The notes: a model not told the origin generated them from the sequence alone. A stretch of DNA of 7,187 nucleotides from Paenibacillus sp. (GCA_029256665.1 JAQSXN010000316.1:1-7187); one strand, 5' to 3'. Counted from the stretch's first letter, positions 1 to 6,199 are shown. Program-made: numbers and translations.

Positions 1-111
1 CGCGAAGGACGGATAGATCGACAACATCATCAGGACAAGCAAGGTCATGGAACTCGTCCAGATCAGCGTGGAGTTACGATAAGCTTTGAGCTCATGCAGC
101 CACATATTCAT
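1..111 (-). CDS. ABC-2-type transporter permease, N-terminal fragment
   Basis: This is the first 37 codons of a gene that runs off the left edge of the window. The product begins MNMWLHELKAYRNSTLIW and continues into a hydrophobic stretch (residues 16-32), the expected first membrane helix. A short N-terminal HELKAYR-type segment followed directly by a helix is what I recall for ABC-2 exporter permeases that partner with an ATPase of the type encoded just upstream. The ATG at 111-109 lies 6 bases after the ATPase stop codon. A GGAGG at 127-123 gives 11 bases of spacing. The ATG at 118-116 overlaps that stop but its frame closes after eight codons, so it is not the start. The near-contact with the ATPase gene implies co-transcription and a shared complex. 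The substrate cannot be told from this fragment. Confidence 0.8.
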   Translation of the reverse strand, partial: MNMWLHELKAYRNSTLIWTSSMTLLVLMMLSIYPSFA

Positions 112-117
112 GAATCA

Positions 118-1002
118 TCACGCCTCCTTCACGTAGTAATGCATGAAGATCTCCTCCAGGTCAGGCTCCTCCACCCAAAGATTAAGCAGCTCCAGCTCAG
201 CTATCCGCCTAGTCATGGCATTGATGTTGCCCTTGTAGAGAAAGCTGACGCCGCCTTCTTCCTGCTTCCATTCGGTTAATCCCGGCAAGCGGAAGTCCGC
301 TTCGGCGAGGCGGGACGCCGTTTGCAATTTGAACCGTTTGTACGTGTTCTCCCGCAAATCGCTGATTTTCTCGAGCGCCATCAGCCGGCCTTCCTTGATG
401 ATCGCCACCCTGTCGCAGAGCCGCTGCACTTCGCTCAGAATATGCGACGAGAACAGAATCGTCGCGCCGCGCGCGTTCTCCTCTTCGAGCAGCTCGAAGA
501 ATCGCTGTTGCATGAGCGGGTCCAGGCCGCTGGTCGGCTCGTCGAGAATGATCAGCTTAGGCGAATGCAGCAAGCCTTGCACGATTCCGACCTTCTTTTT
601 GTTCCCGAGGGACAGGTCGTCGATTTTTTTGCCCAAATCCAGCTCCATCCGCTCCGCGAGCTCCTTTATCCGCGCCTTGCAGTCCTTCTTGTAGAAGCTG
701 GCCGAATAGTTCAGCAGATCCTTCACGCGCATGTTGTCGTAATAGAACACTTCCGATGGCAAGTAGCCGATCTCGCGCTTAATCTCGGCCCCGTCCGCGA
801 TGCAGTCCCTTCCGAAAATCTTGGCGCTGCCGCTCGTAGGACGAATCAGACCCAGCATCGTGCGAATCGTCGTGGATTTGCCCGCGCCGTTAGGCCCGAT
901 GAAACCGAAGATCTCTCCTGCCTCCACCTTGAAGGTCAGATCGGTAATTCCCCTTGCGCCGCCGTACGTTTTGGTCAGTCCGTTCAACTCGATCTCAGCC
1001 AT
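118..1002 (-). CDS. ABC exporter ATP-binding protein (ABC-2 type)
   Basis: This 294-residue nucleotide-binding subunit would sit on the cytoplasmic face of the membrane and power the permease encoded just downstream. Walker A is GPNGAGKST (36-44), the signature loop is LSLGNKKKV (130-138), Walker B is LIILDEP (150-156), the D-loop is SGLDP (158-162) and the switch histidine is H187. The signature differs from LSGGQ, and the Q-loop region reads IGYLPSE (78-84) without a glutamine. Both are usual in the subfamily of single-domain ATPases that pair with ABC-2 permeases, so neither implies an inactive protein. Residues from about 215 form the accessory C-terminal domain common in this group. The start is well supported by AAAGGAGG at 1018-1011, 8 bases before the ATG. 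The gene follows tetR by 69 bases and probably belongs to its autoregulated operon. Export of a toxic compound or antibiotic is the usual role of such pairs, but the substrate is inferred, not seen. Confidence 0.93.
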   Translation of the reverse strand: MAEIELNGLTKTYGGARGITDLTFKVEAGEIFGFIGPNGAGKSTTIRTMLGLIRPTSGSAKIFGRDCIADGAEIKREIGYLPSEVFYYDNMRVKDLLNYSASFYKKDCKARIKELAERMELDLGKKIDDLSLGNKKKVGIVQGLLHSPKLIILDEPTSGLDPLMQQRFFELLEEENARGATILFSSHILSEVQRLCDRVAIIKEGRLMALEKISDLRENTYKRFKLQTASRLAEADFRLPGLTEWKQEEGGVSFLYKGNINAMTRRIAELELLNLWVEEPDLEEIFMHYYVKEA

Positions 1003-1023
1003 GCCTCACGCCTCCTTTGACTT

Positions 1024-1051
1024 GACCCGCGCCCCGTCCGGCGGCGCGGTC
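1024..1051 (-). promoter_or_regulatory. GC-rich hairpin between tetR and the ABC ATPase gene
   Basis: Read on the minus strand, CCGCGCC (1049-1043) pairs with GGCGCGG (1033-1027) around a 9-base loop. The stem extends to GAC/GTC with one bulged G. It sits in the 69-base gap between the tetR stop and the ATPase start and ends 5 bases before the ATPase ribosome binding site (1018-1011). No T-run follows on either strand, so it is not a classical terminator. It could stabilise a processed mRNA end, attenuate transcription or set the tetR:transporter ratio. The structure is seen; the role is inference. Confidence 0.45.
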
Positions 1052-1071
1052 ATCCGGCCGATCATTCACTG

Positions 1072-1695
1072 TTACTGTCGATAGAAGCTGGTTCTGAACA
1101 AAGCCAAATACTTGTCGAACTCTTCCATCAGATGGGGAACGTCCAGCTCGGTCCCAAGCGCCTTATGCTTCGCGCGCTCCGCCTCGCCCATGCCCTCGAG
1201 CGCCCACAACATGACGCCGATCGCCCGGTCGGCATCGATGTCCGGCCTGAACTTGCTTTTGTCGATGTCGGCGAGCAACCGGTAATACGCGCTTTCCGCG
1301 ATCTCCTTGCTGCGAGTCTTCAGCTCCGCGCTAACCTCGGCGTTATCCTCGAAGAAGATCGTCTTCTGGAAGCCCAACAGATCGGGATGCTCGTTCAGCA
1401 CCGACAGCTTCACGCTCGCGATCTGCTTCAACCGTTCGAAGTAATCGCGTTCGCCGAAATCGACGATTCGCTCGACGGTCTCGGTCAGCAGCGTGACCGC
1501 GTAGTCGTACAGGTACAGGTACAGATCCTTCTTGCTCGTAAAATAATGAAACAGCAATCCCTTGGAGATGCCCGCTTCCCGGGCGATCTCGTTGGTCGAA
1601 GCGGCAACGTAGCCACGAGCCGCGAACACCTTGAGCGCCGCGTTGATGACGCGCTGCCGCTTCTCTTCGTCGATATTCAAGAACTTGTCGAACAA
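1072..1695 (-). CDS. TetR/AcrR-family transcriptional repressor of the ABC exporter operon
   Basis: With the start chosen here the product is 207 residues, normal for TetR/AcrR regulators. The N-terminal DNA-binding domain spans about residues 9-55, with the helix-turn-helix at about 33-52 (STNEIAREAGISKGLLFHYF), followed by the typical KKDLY. The rest is a variable helical ligand-binding and dimerisation domain, rich in aromatic residues around 58-65. The start is placed at a TTG (1695-1693) because AGAGGA (1707-1702) lies 6 bases before it. The encoded MFDKFLNIDEEKRQ also matches the way I recall such regulators beginning. The alternative ATG at 1713 would add six residues, but it lies inside operator 1, is probably transcribed only by a few leader bases, and has no ribosome binding site. 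The gene is first in a probable operon with the ABC-2 ATPase and permease. Twin palindromes over its promoter indicate autorepression relieved by a ligand, possibly the exported compound (inference). Confidence 0.9.
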   Translation of the reverse strand: MFDKFLNIDEEKRQRVINAALKVFAARGYVAASTNEIAREAGISKGLLFHYFTSKKDLYLYLYDYAVTLLTETVERIVDFGERDYFERLKQIASVKLSVLNEHPDLLGFQKTIFFEDNAEVSAELKTRSKEIAESAYYRLLADIDKSKFRPDIDADRAIGVMLWALEGMGEAERAKHKALGTELDVPHLMEEFDKYLALFRTSFYRQ

Positions 1696-1701
1696 TTGGA
1701 G

Positions 1702-1707
1702 TCCTCT
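1702..1707 (-). promoter_or_regulatory. Ribosome binding site that fixes the tetR start at TTG 1695
   Basis: Minus-strand AGAGGA ends 6 bases before the TTG at 1695-1693. The upstream in-frame ATG (1713-1711) is preceded by operator sequence with no purine-rich Shine-Dalgarno element. This favours the TTG as the true initiation codon. Confidence 0.6.
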
Positions 1708-1735
1708 AGGCATTGACCAGTGTGGTCAATGCCTA
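1707..1735. promoter_or_regulatory. TetR operator 1, over the tetR transcription start
   Basis: This is a perfect inverted repeat with 13-base arms around a 3-base centre (GTG on the plus strand), centred on 1721. Its core is ATTGACCAGTGTGGTCAAT (1712-1730). It begins at the last base of the -10 box and covers the predicted start of transcription (about 1728), so a bound TetR dimer would block initiation or escape. The core is the exact reverse complement of operator 2. It also contains the ATG at 1713 that could be mistaken for the tetR start. The palindrome is seen; binding by the adjacent TetR is inferred from position and family habit. Confidence 0.82.
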
Positions 1736-1763
1736 TTCTACTACCATTGACCACACTGGTCAA
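1735..1763 (-). promoter_or_regulatory. Sigma-A-type promoter of the tetR-ABC exporter operon
   Basis: On the minus strand the -35 box TTGACC (1763-1758) is separated by exactly 17 bases from the -10 box TAGAAT (1740-1735). Each box differs from consensus at two or fewer positions. The -35 box lies inside operator 2. The -10 box overlaps operator 1 by one base. Predicted initiation is near 1728, giving a leader of about 33 bases before the TTG start of tetR. Confidence 0.75.
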
Positions 1764-1765
1764 TG
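1745..1765. promoter_or_regulatory. TetR operator 2, over the -35 box
   Basis: This is an inverted repeat with 9-base arms around a 3-base centre (CAC on the plus strand), centred on 1755. Its core ATTGACCACACTGGTCAAT (1746-1764) is identical to the reverse complement of operator 1, centre included. Centre-to-centre spacing is 34 bases, a little over three helical turns. It embeds the -35 hexamer, so occupancy would exclude RNA polymerase directly. Confidence 0.8.
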
Positions 1766-1792
1766 CATTTCGCAACGTGCATGTCCGATAGG

Positions 1793-3142
1793 TTAAACCT
1801 CTCTCCGCAGCGCGCTGAGCACGTCGATCCGCGTCGCTCTTCTTGCGGGACGCTGCCCCGATACCAGCGCGACGACCAGCGCGATGACAAAGGTCAGGAC
1901 CGCCAGGAACGGAGGAATAACCGAGAAGCGGAAGTCCGCCGGCAGCTCCTCTTCCATAAACATCTTGATTACGATCGGCAGACCGCCGTTCACCGCGATG
2001 GAGATTCCATACGACACCAAGGTACCGATGATCGCGCCGAACACGCCGATCAAGCCGCTTTCGAGCAGGAACACGCGCCGGATGACGGACGGATGCGCGC
2101 CGATCGCTTTCATGATGCCGATATCCTGCGCCCGTTCGGTCACCGCCATGGTCATCGTGTTGAAGATGCCGATGGATGCGATGAGAACGGCGATCGTGCC
2201 GACGAAGATCAAACCGATCTTCATGATGGTGAAGAGCATGTTTACTTGTTTGAGTTCGTCCGCGATGGAGTGGTTAAAGTACCCTTTCTCCCGAATCGTC
2301 TCCGCAAGCCCTTTAACCTTGGAAGCATCATCCGCCAGGACGGCCACTTCCTGGAATTGACGCTCGCCGGTCGGCGCCGGAATGCTAGCCATCGCTTCCT
2401 CGATCTGTTCCTTCGTAGGCGTCGCTTCGAAGTACGGCAGCTGCCCCAGCTGCGTGCCGGTGATGCTTTCGATCTGGGCAAGCAACTCTTCCCCCATATA
2501 CACATCCTTGTCGTGATTCCACTCTCTGGTCGGCATTTCCGCTACGCCCACGATAACGGCCTCGAGCGGTTTCTTCGCCAGCTCGCCGTCCGCATAATAG
2601 CTAACCTGGAACTGCATCGTCTTGCCCAGCCACTCGGCGGCATCCGGCAGCTCGGCCAGCGGTTGCCCTTCAACCGGCTGTTCTTCGCGAATATGATAGC
2701 CGACGACGATCTCGTTCGGACCCTCCGGAAGTCGGCCCGCGCTAAGCTTGAAGCCGGCTTGTTTCTCCGCCTCGAAGTCCACGCTGACGCTTCGGTTGAC
2801 CTCCGCGGCGACGCCGTCCACGCTAGGCTCCAGATAGGAGCCGATCGTGTTGCGATACGTCACGGCTTTGACGTTCGGAAGCTTCTTGAAGTAGTCAATG
2901 TCTCCGTTCTGAATGCCCTGCGTCTCGAACTTCTCCGGGTTCTTATCATAAATCGAAATTTCCGTCACGAGCCGGTCCCCCGTAATCTCCTCTACCATGC
3001 TCTGCTGCAAGCCGAAGCCGACGGAAGCCAGCACCGTCAAGAACGCGCAGCCCATGGCCGTCGCCAGAACGGTCATAAAGAGGCGGGTTTTGTTGCGCTT
3101 CATGTTTTGCCGGACGAATCTTAGCTGATCTCCGAATTTCAT
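1793..3142 (-). CDS. MacB/FtsX-family ABC transporter permease
   Basis: This 449-residue membrane subunit has the MacB/FtsX layout. A first membrane helix lies at about 21-43, followed by a large extracytoplasmic domain (about 45-300), then three helices at about 305-328, 359-384 and 409-429. The conserved cytoplasmic segment NTMTMAVTERAQDIGIMKAI lies at 328-347. The C-terminal ARRATRIDVLSALR (433-446) is the usual end of this family. The ATG overlaps the last bases of the ATPase gene by 4 (ATGA), and AGGGGGG lies about 8 bases upstream, so the two are translationally coupled. Such pairs act by mechanotransmission or export of peptides, lipoproteins or antibiotics. No third component, such as a membrane fusion protein, or two-component system is present in the window, so the substrate is unknown. 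No terminator is visible between its stop and the tetR promoter 30 bases on. Confidence 0.93.
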   Translation of the reverse strand: MKFGDQLRFVRQNMKRNKTRLFMTVLATAMGCAFLTVLASVGFGLQQSMVEEITGDRLVTEISIYDKNPEKFETQGIQNGDIDYFKKLPNVKAVTYRNTIGSYLEPSVDGVAAEVNRSVSVDFEAEKQAGFKLSAGRLPEGPNEIVVGYHIREEQPVEGQPLAELPDAAEWLGKTMQFQVSYYADGELAKKPLEAVIVGVAEMPTREWNHDKDVYMGEELLAQIESITGTQLGQLPYFEATPTKEQIEEAMASIPAPTGERQFQEVAVLADDASKVKGLAETIREKGYFNHSIADELKQVNMLFTIMKIGLIFVGTIAVLIASIGIFNTMTMAVTERAQDIGIMKAIGAHPSVIRRVFLLESGLIGVFGAIIGTLVSYGISIAVNGGLPIVIKMFMEEELPADFRFSVIPPFLAVLTFVIALVVALVSGQRPARRATRIDVLSALRREV

Positions 3143-3897
3143 CGCTCGCGCCCCCCTGTTCCTTGCAAATCTTGTACTTGAATCAAGTCCGCCGTCTCAA
3201 CCTTCGCTTGGCTGGAGAAATCCCGCACCAGCCTGCCGTCTTGAAGACGGATCGTGCGATGGGCGACGGAGGCCACTTGGTCGTCATGCGTAATGATGAC
3301 GAACGTAATGCCGAGTTCATGATTAAGCTGCTTGATCATCGTGAGCAGCGCCTTCTCGTTCTCGCTGTCGAGACTGCCGGACGGCTCGTCCGCCAGGACG
3401 ATCGGAGGCTCCAGGATCAAAGCGCGCGCCACCGATACCCGCTGCTGCTGCCCGCCGGACAGCTCGCTCGGGTAATGGCCGGCGAACGACGCGATATCGA
3501 CGCTCTCCAGCAGCTTCATCACGCGCTTATGACGCTCGGCCTTGCCGATTCCTTTCAGCACCAGCGGCAGCTCCACGTTCTCGTAGGCGGTCATGCTGGA
3601 GATCAATTGGAAGTTTTGAAAAATAAAGCCGTAATGGGCCAAGCGAAAATCAGCCCATCCCCCCTCGTCCAGCTTGGTCACGTTGCGCCCCATCACTTGG
3701 ATCTCCCCCGCCGTCGGCCGAATATAGCCGGACATCAGGTTGAGCAGCGTCGACTTGCCGGATCCGCTCCGGCCGACGATCGCGACGATCTCGCCTTTGG
3801 CTACGCTAAGCCGGATATCGTGCAGCACCGGCACGATTCTCTCCTTGCCTTTCTTGCCTATCTTGAATTGATGACTGATCCCCGTCATCTCGATCAT
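3139..3897 (-). CDS. MacB/LolD-type ABC transporter ATP-binding protein
   Basis: With the start chosen here the protein has 252 residues. It carries Walker [10 protein letters not shown] (42-50), a Q-loop glutamine at 94 (FIFQNFQLI), signature LSGGQQQR (146-153), Walker B IVLADEP (166-172), D-loop SGSLD (173-177) and switch His204. The motifs and length fit the MacB/LolD/YknY group that drives FtsX-fold permeases such as the one encoded next. The open frame extends upstream to a TTG at 3957, but those 20 codons add nothing conserved. The ATG at 3897 gives the family-typical first strand [11 protein letters not shown] and has GAAGGG at 3915-3910, 12 bases away. The ATG at 3888 is an alternative, with GAAGG 9 bases upstream. 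The product would work as a dimer with the permease at the inner face of the membrane. The repeat array at 3969-4006 lies where regulator sites are expected. Confidence 0.93.
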   Translation of the reverse strand: MIEMTGISHQFKIGKKGKERIVPVLHDIRLSVAKGEIVAIVGRSGSGKSTLLNLMSGYIRPTAGEIQVMGRNVTKLDEGGWADFRLAHYGFIFQNFQLISSMTAYENVELPLVLKGIGKAERHKRVMKLLESVDIASFAGHYPSELSGGQQQRVSVARALILEPPIVLADEPSGSLDSENEKALLTMIKQLNHELGITFVIITHDDQVASVAHRTIRLQDGRLVRDFSSQAKVETADLIQVQDLQGTGGRER

Positions 3898-3968
3898 CCT
3901 TCGCTCATTCCCTTCGGTTTCTTGTCTGCTAAGCATACCTGCCAGATCGTAAGGCAATCGTAAATGAA

Positions 3969-4006
3969 GCTAAAGAAAACCTTAAATGTTCCTATATAAA
4001 CCTAAA
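3969..4006 (-). promoter_or_regulatory. Tandem hexamer array, candidate response-regulator site for the MacB-like operon
   Basis: Reading the minus strand, four related hexamers occur in the same orientation: TTTAGG (4006-4001), TATAGG (3996-3991), TTAAGG (3985-3980) and TTTAGC (3974-3969). Their starts are 10, 11 and 11 bases apart, about one helical turn each. Head-to-tail T-rich hexamers in this phasing resemble OmpR/PhoB-family sites (the CiaR box TTTAAG-N5-TTTAAG is a known example). Two TACGAT elements (3962-3957 and 3951-3946) lie 17 bases past the third and fourth hexamers and could serve as -10 boxes. The array is about 70-110 bases before the ATPase start. The repeats are seen; the regulator is inferred and is not encoded in the window. 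Confidence 0.45.
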
Positions 4007-4030
4007 TCGACTCGCAGCCCGCGCCGGAAA

Positions 4031-4061
4031 ATACAAAAATCCCTCCCGCGCGGGAGGGATT
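4031..4061 (-). terminator. Intrinsic terminator of rlmN
   Basis: A perfect 24-base palindrome (4061-4038, arms AATCCCTCCCGC) is followed on the minus strand by TTTTT, then GTATTTT. The hairpin would have a very stable CCCTCCC/GGGAGGG stem around GCGC. No T-run lies on the plus-strand side, so it acts for minus-strand transcripts. It lies about 100 bases after the rlmN stop and separates rlmN from the MacB-like operon. The 3' leader in between (4062-4164) also holds small inverted repeats (4062-4074 and 4129-4144) without a clear role. Confidence 0.88.
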
Positions 4062-4164
4062 AGGCGGATCGCCTGTTTGCCTCATGCGAAAGGAGGGATA
4101 AACGTTTGTTGCAAGGTTGGGTTATTCGAAACGCCATAGCGTTTAACGTTTACGGCGTTCCCGT

Positions 4165-5226
4165 TCAGTTCGCCGCCTTCATCTGCTTGCTGCGAAGCTG
4201 GCCGCAAGCCGCGTCGATATCCGCTCCGTGCTCCAGACGAACGCTGACGCTGATGCCTTGTTTCTTCATGACGTCGTAGAACGCGCGGATGGAAGCCTGC
4301 TCGCTGCGCTGGTACTGGCTATGCTCATCCACCGGATTGTACGGGATGAGATTCACGTTGACCAGACCTTTGCGCGGTTTCATCAGCTCGGCAAGCTCCA
4401 GCGCCTGCTCCGTTCCGTCATTGACGTCCTTCAGCAGGATGTATTCTATCGTCATCCGCCGGCGCGTCTTCTCCAGGTAATAATCGATGGCGTCCATCAG
4501 CTTCTCGATCGGAATCGCCTTGTTGATCTTCATGATGCGCGTCCGCAGCTCGTTGTTCGGCGCATGCAGCGATACCGCGAGATTGACGCCTAGATCGCTG
4601 TCCGCGAATTCCTTGATCTTGCCGGCCAAGCCGCTCGTCGATACCGTAATGTGGCGCGCTCCGATCGCAAGACCTTTGTGATCCTTGACGATCCGGATGA
4701 AATCGGACATATGCGCATAGTTGTCGAACGGTTCGCCGATGCCCATCACGACGATGTGGCTGACGCGATCCCCGCCTTCCGCCGCATCCAGATGGAGCTG
4801 CGCGTTCATGATCTGCTCCACGATTTCGGCCGCCGTCAGATCCCGGCTCTTGGCCAGCAAGCCGCTCGCGCAGAAGCTGCAGCCGATGTTGCAGCCTACC
4901 TGCGTCGTGACGCAGACGGACAAGCCGAACTTGTGGCGCATAAGCACCGTCTCGATGAGATTGCCGTCCGACAGCCGGAACAGGAACTTCACGGTGCCGT
5001 CGACCGACTCTTGTTTTACGTGCTCTTCCATCGTGCCGATGACGAAATGCTCCTTCAGCAGCTCGATGCAAGACGGATGAACGTCTTCCATACGCTCGAA
5101 GTCCGTCACGCGCTTGCGGTACAGAGACTCCCATACCTGCGTCGCCCGGAACTTCTTATGCCCGCGTTCTCCAAGCCAAGCCGTCAATTGTTCTATAGTC
5201 AGTCCATATATGGATGGTTTGCTCAT
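4165..5226 (-). CDS. rlmN: RlmN-type radical SAM 23S rRNA A2503 methyltransferase
   Basis: The product (353 residues) matches the RlmN/Cfr radical S-adenosylmethionine family, which methylates adenine 2503 of 23S rRNA; RlmN enzymes modify C2. The iron-sulfur cluster cysteines are C112, C116 and C119 (CNIGCSFC). The redox/methyl-carrier pair corresponds to C105 (in [10 protein letters not shown]) and C341 (in DIDAACGQL). GIGEPFDNY (162-170) and [10 protein letters not shown] complete the fold signature. Sequences such as ETVLMRH and CVTTQVGC follow Bacillus RlmN rather than Cfr, so C2 specificity is favoured. The start is the ATG at 5226-5224 because AGAGAGG (5240-5234) lies 7 bases before it; the open frame reaches 5262 without a comparable site. 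In many Bacillota rlmN is followed by the phosphatase/kinase pair prpC-prkC. Here it stands alone and ends at its own terminator, which hints at a second copy or a rearranged locus. Confidence 0.92.
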   Translation of the reverse strand: MSKPSIYGLTIEQLTAWLGERGHKKFRATQVWESLYRKRVTDFERMEDVHPSCIELLKEHFVIGTMEEHVKQESVDGTVKFLFRLSDGNLIETVLMRHKFGLSVCVTTQVGCNIGCSFCASGLLAKSRDLTAAEIVEQIMNAQLHLDAAEGGDRVSHIVVMGIGEPFDNYAHMSDFIRIVKDHKGLAIGARHITVSTSGLAGKIKEFADSDLGVNLAVSLHAPNNELRTRIMKINKAIPIEKLMDAIDYYLEKTRRRMTIEYILLKDVNDGTEQALELAELMKPRKGLVNVNLIPYNPVDEHSQYQRSEQASIRAFYDVMKKQGISVSVRLEHGADIDAACGQLRSKQMKAAN

Positions 5227-5292
5227 TCCGATTCCTCTCTTCGTGCCCGCCGTATCTGCCAATACTCATCTTGGCCCCATGGCACACAGCTT

Positions 5293-5321
5293 ATTGTCCC
5301 AAAATTCGGAGAGGAATACAA
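5293..5321 (-). promoter_or_regulatory. Candidate promoter for rlmN
   Basis: In the 111-base gap before rlmN, TTGTAT (5321-5316) and GACAAT (5298-5293) are separated by exactly 17 bases on the minus strand. They match consensus at 3 and 4 of 6 positions, so support is modest. The predicted leader would be about 60 bases. No terminator is visible between the upstream gene and this site, so rlmN may also be read from upstream. Confidence 0.3.
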
Positions 5322-5337
5322 GAGCAAGCGGCAGGCG

Positions 5338-6036
5338 TTATCGCGACCGGAACCGATCGGGGAATTGTTTCACGATCCCTTCGCTTAGCAGATCGGCCAA
5401 TTCGATGAGATGCGCCTCTCCTTTGTCGAAGACCTCGATGCTTCCTTCCCAATCCTTGGCCAGCATTGCTTCAAGCACTTCGGCGATAAGCGCCAAGCGC
5501 ATCTCGAGCGATGCCTTCAGTTCTTCATAGGACCAGTGCGGATTGGCGGCGGACAAAAATTTGGCGATGTCGTCCGCGTTCCGGTGCCACTCCTTATTGT
5601 ACTTTCGGGCATCCGCTCCGTTGCCGGCCTGCGTAGCCGTCACGATTTGCCCCGCTATCAGGATATGCTCTTTGAGAAGCTCGGCCAAGTCATTGCCCGC
5701 TTCTTCTCCGTAATAAGGCTTTATCGCGTCGCCGATATCCTGTTGGTTCCGAAGCAGCCGTTCCAGCACGGGCTTCTGATCGTCCAGCCCCGCGAACGCG
5801 CTGACCAAATAGCTTTGCGTCCATAACGCTTGTTCCATCCACAGCCGCTGCATCGTCGTCTTCAGACCGATCTTGGCCTCCGTCCAGCAGATGCCTCCGG
5901 TCTCGTTGCGCCTGACCGTCTCTTCGTCTCCCTCGGTCCGAGCAGCGACCGTACCTGCCCATACCGAGGCGGATAAGAGGCATGTCGCCACTATGAGCGC
6001 CGCCGCCCGGGAAAATGCTTTTTTCTTCATCTTCAT
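5338..6036 (-). CDS. Secreted all-helical protein of unknown function
   Basis: The precursor of 232 residues starts with a signal peptide: basic MKMKKKAFSR, hydrophobic core 11-22, likely cleavage after VWA (27). The cysteine at 19 is preceded by VAT, a poor lipobox, so a lipoprotein is unlikely. The mature part looks fully helical, with two similar halves. Landmarks are C50, LWMEQALWTQSYL (65-77), RNQQDIGDAIKPYYG (96-110), KEH (122-124), EWHRNADDIAKFL (149-161), HWSYEEL (167-173) and EGIVKQFPDRF (219-229). I recall related proteins in Paenibacillus and Bacillus, some carrying enzyme names without support; no catalytic motif is evident here. The ATG at 6036 is 4 bases after AGGAG, and the in-frame ATG at 6030 (10 bases after) is equally possible. 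The gene is divergent from the pentapeptide-repeat gene. A weak promoter candidate is TTCGGA (6160-6155), 17 bases, AATAAT (6137-6132). Confidence 0.85.
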   Translation of the reverse strand: MKMKKKAFSRAAALIVATCLLSASVWAGTVAARTEGDEETVRRNETGGICWTEAKIGLKTTMQRLWMEQALWTQSYLVSAFAGLDDQKPVLERLLRNQQDIGDAIKPYYGEEAGNDLAELLKEHILIAGQIVTATQAGNGADARKYNKEWHRNADDIAKFLSAANPHWSYEELKASLEMRLALIAEVLEAMLAKDWEGSIEVFDKGEAHLIELADLLSEGIVKQFPDRFRSR

Positions 6037-6141
6037 CCATCTCCTAATCGGCATTAGATTCCAATCTTCCCCTATATTGTGATCCAACGTATCGCATTCA
6101 TGCGCCGCGGTGGTAAATAACGGATTAGACTATTATTTCCG

Positions 6142-6170
6142 TTGAACGAGGCCATCCGAAATGCTAAATT
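6142..6170 (+). promoter_or_regulatory. Promoter of the pentapeptide-repeat gene
   Basis: TTGAAC (6142-6147) and TAAATT (6165-6170) are separated by exactly 17 bases, each matching the sigma-A consensus at 4 of 6 positions. Initiation near 6177 would leave a short leader containing an A-rich tract and the ribosome binding site GAGGA (6185-6189), 10 bases before the ATG at 6200. Confidence 0.5.
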
Positions 6171-6199
6171 GAAAGAAAAAAAACGAGGATGAGTCGTCC

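Noticed and set aside
1763..3124. A 453-codon plus-strand open frame opposite the MacB-like permease
   Set aside because: It lies exactly antisense to a clearly coding gene, is rich in Arg, His, Asp and Gln as expected of a GC-rich shadow frame, starts inside operator 2 and has no recognisable domain.
3163..3963. A 266-codon plus-strand open frame opposite the MacB-type ATPase
   Set aside because: It is a shadow of a gene with all ABC ATPase motifs intact, with no domain or plausible start context of its own.
4129..4159. Small inverted repeats after the rlmN stop (AAACGC/GCGTTT and AACGCC/GGCGTT), possible riboswitch or second terminator
   Set aside because: The stems are 6 bp, mutually exclusive and not followed by a T-run, and the position is a 3' untranslated region already served by the strong terminator at 4031-4061.
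4089..4279. A possible 57-codon plus-strand ORF starting at TTG 4106 with an excellent AAAGGAGGG 9 bases upstream
   Set aside because: More than half overlaps the 3' end of rlmN in antisense, no plus-strand promoter is visible between the terminator and this site, and the peptide resembles no family I know.
4165..5226. Assignment as a Cfr-type C8 methyltransferase (antibiotic resistance)
   Set aside because: The cluster cysteines fall at 112/116/119 as in Cfr, but the surrounding sequence ([25 protein letters not shown]) follows Bacillus RlmN, so C2 methylation is the better call.
6016..6036. Possible lipoprotein signal (cysteine in the hydrophobic core of the secreted protein)
   Set aside because: The residues before the cysteine at position 19 read VAT; threonine at -1 does not fit the lipobox, and a better signal peptidase I site follows at VWA.
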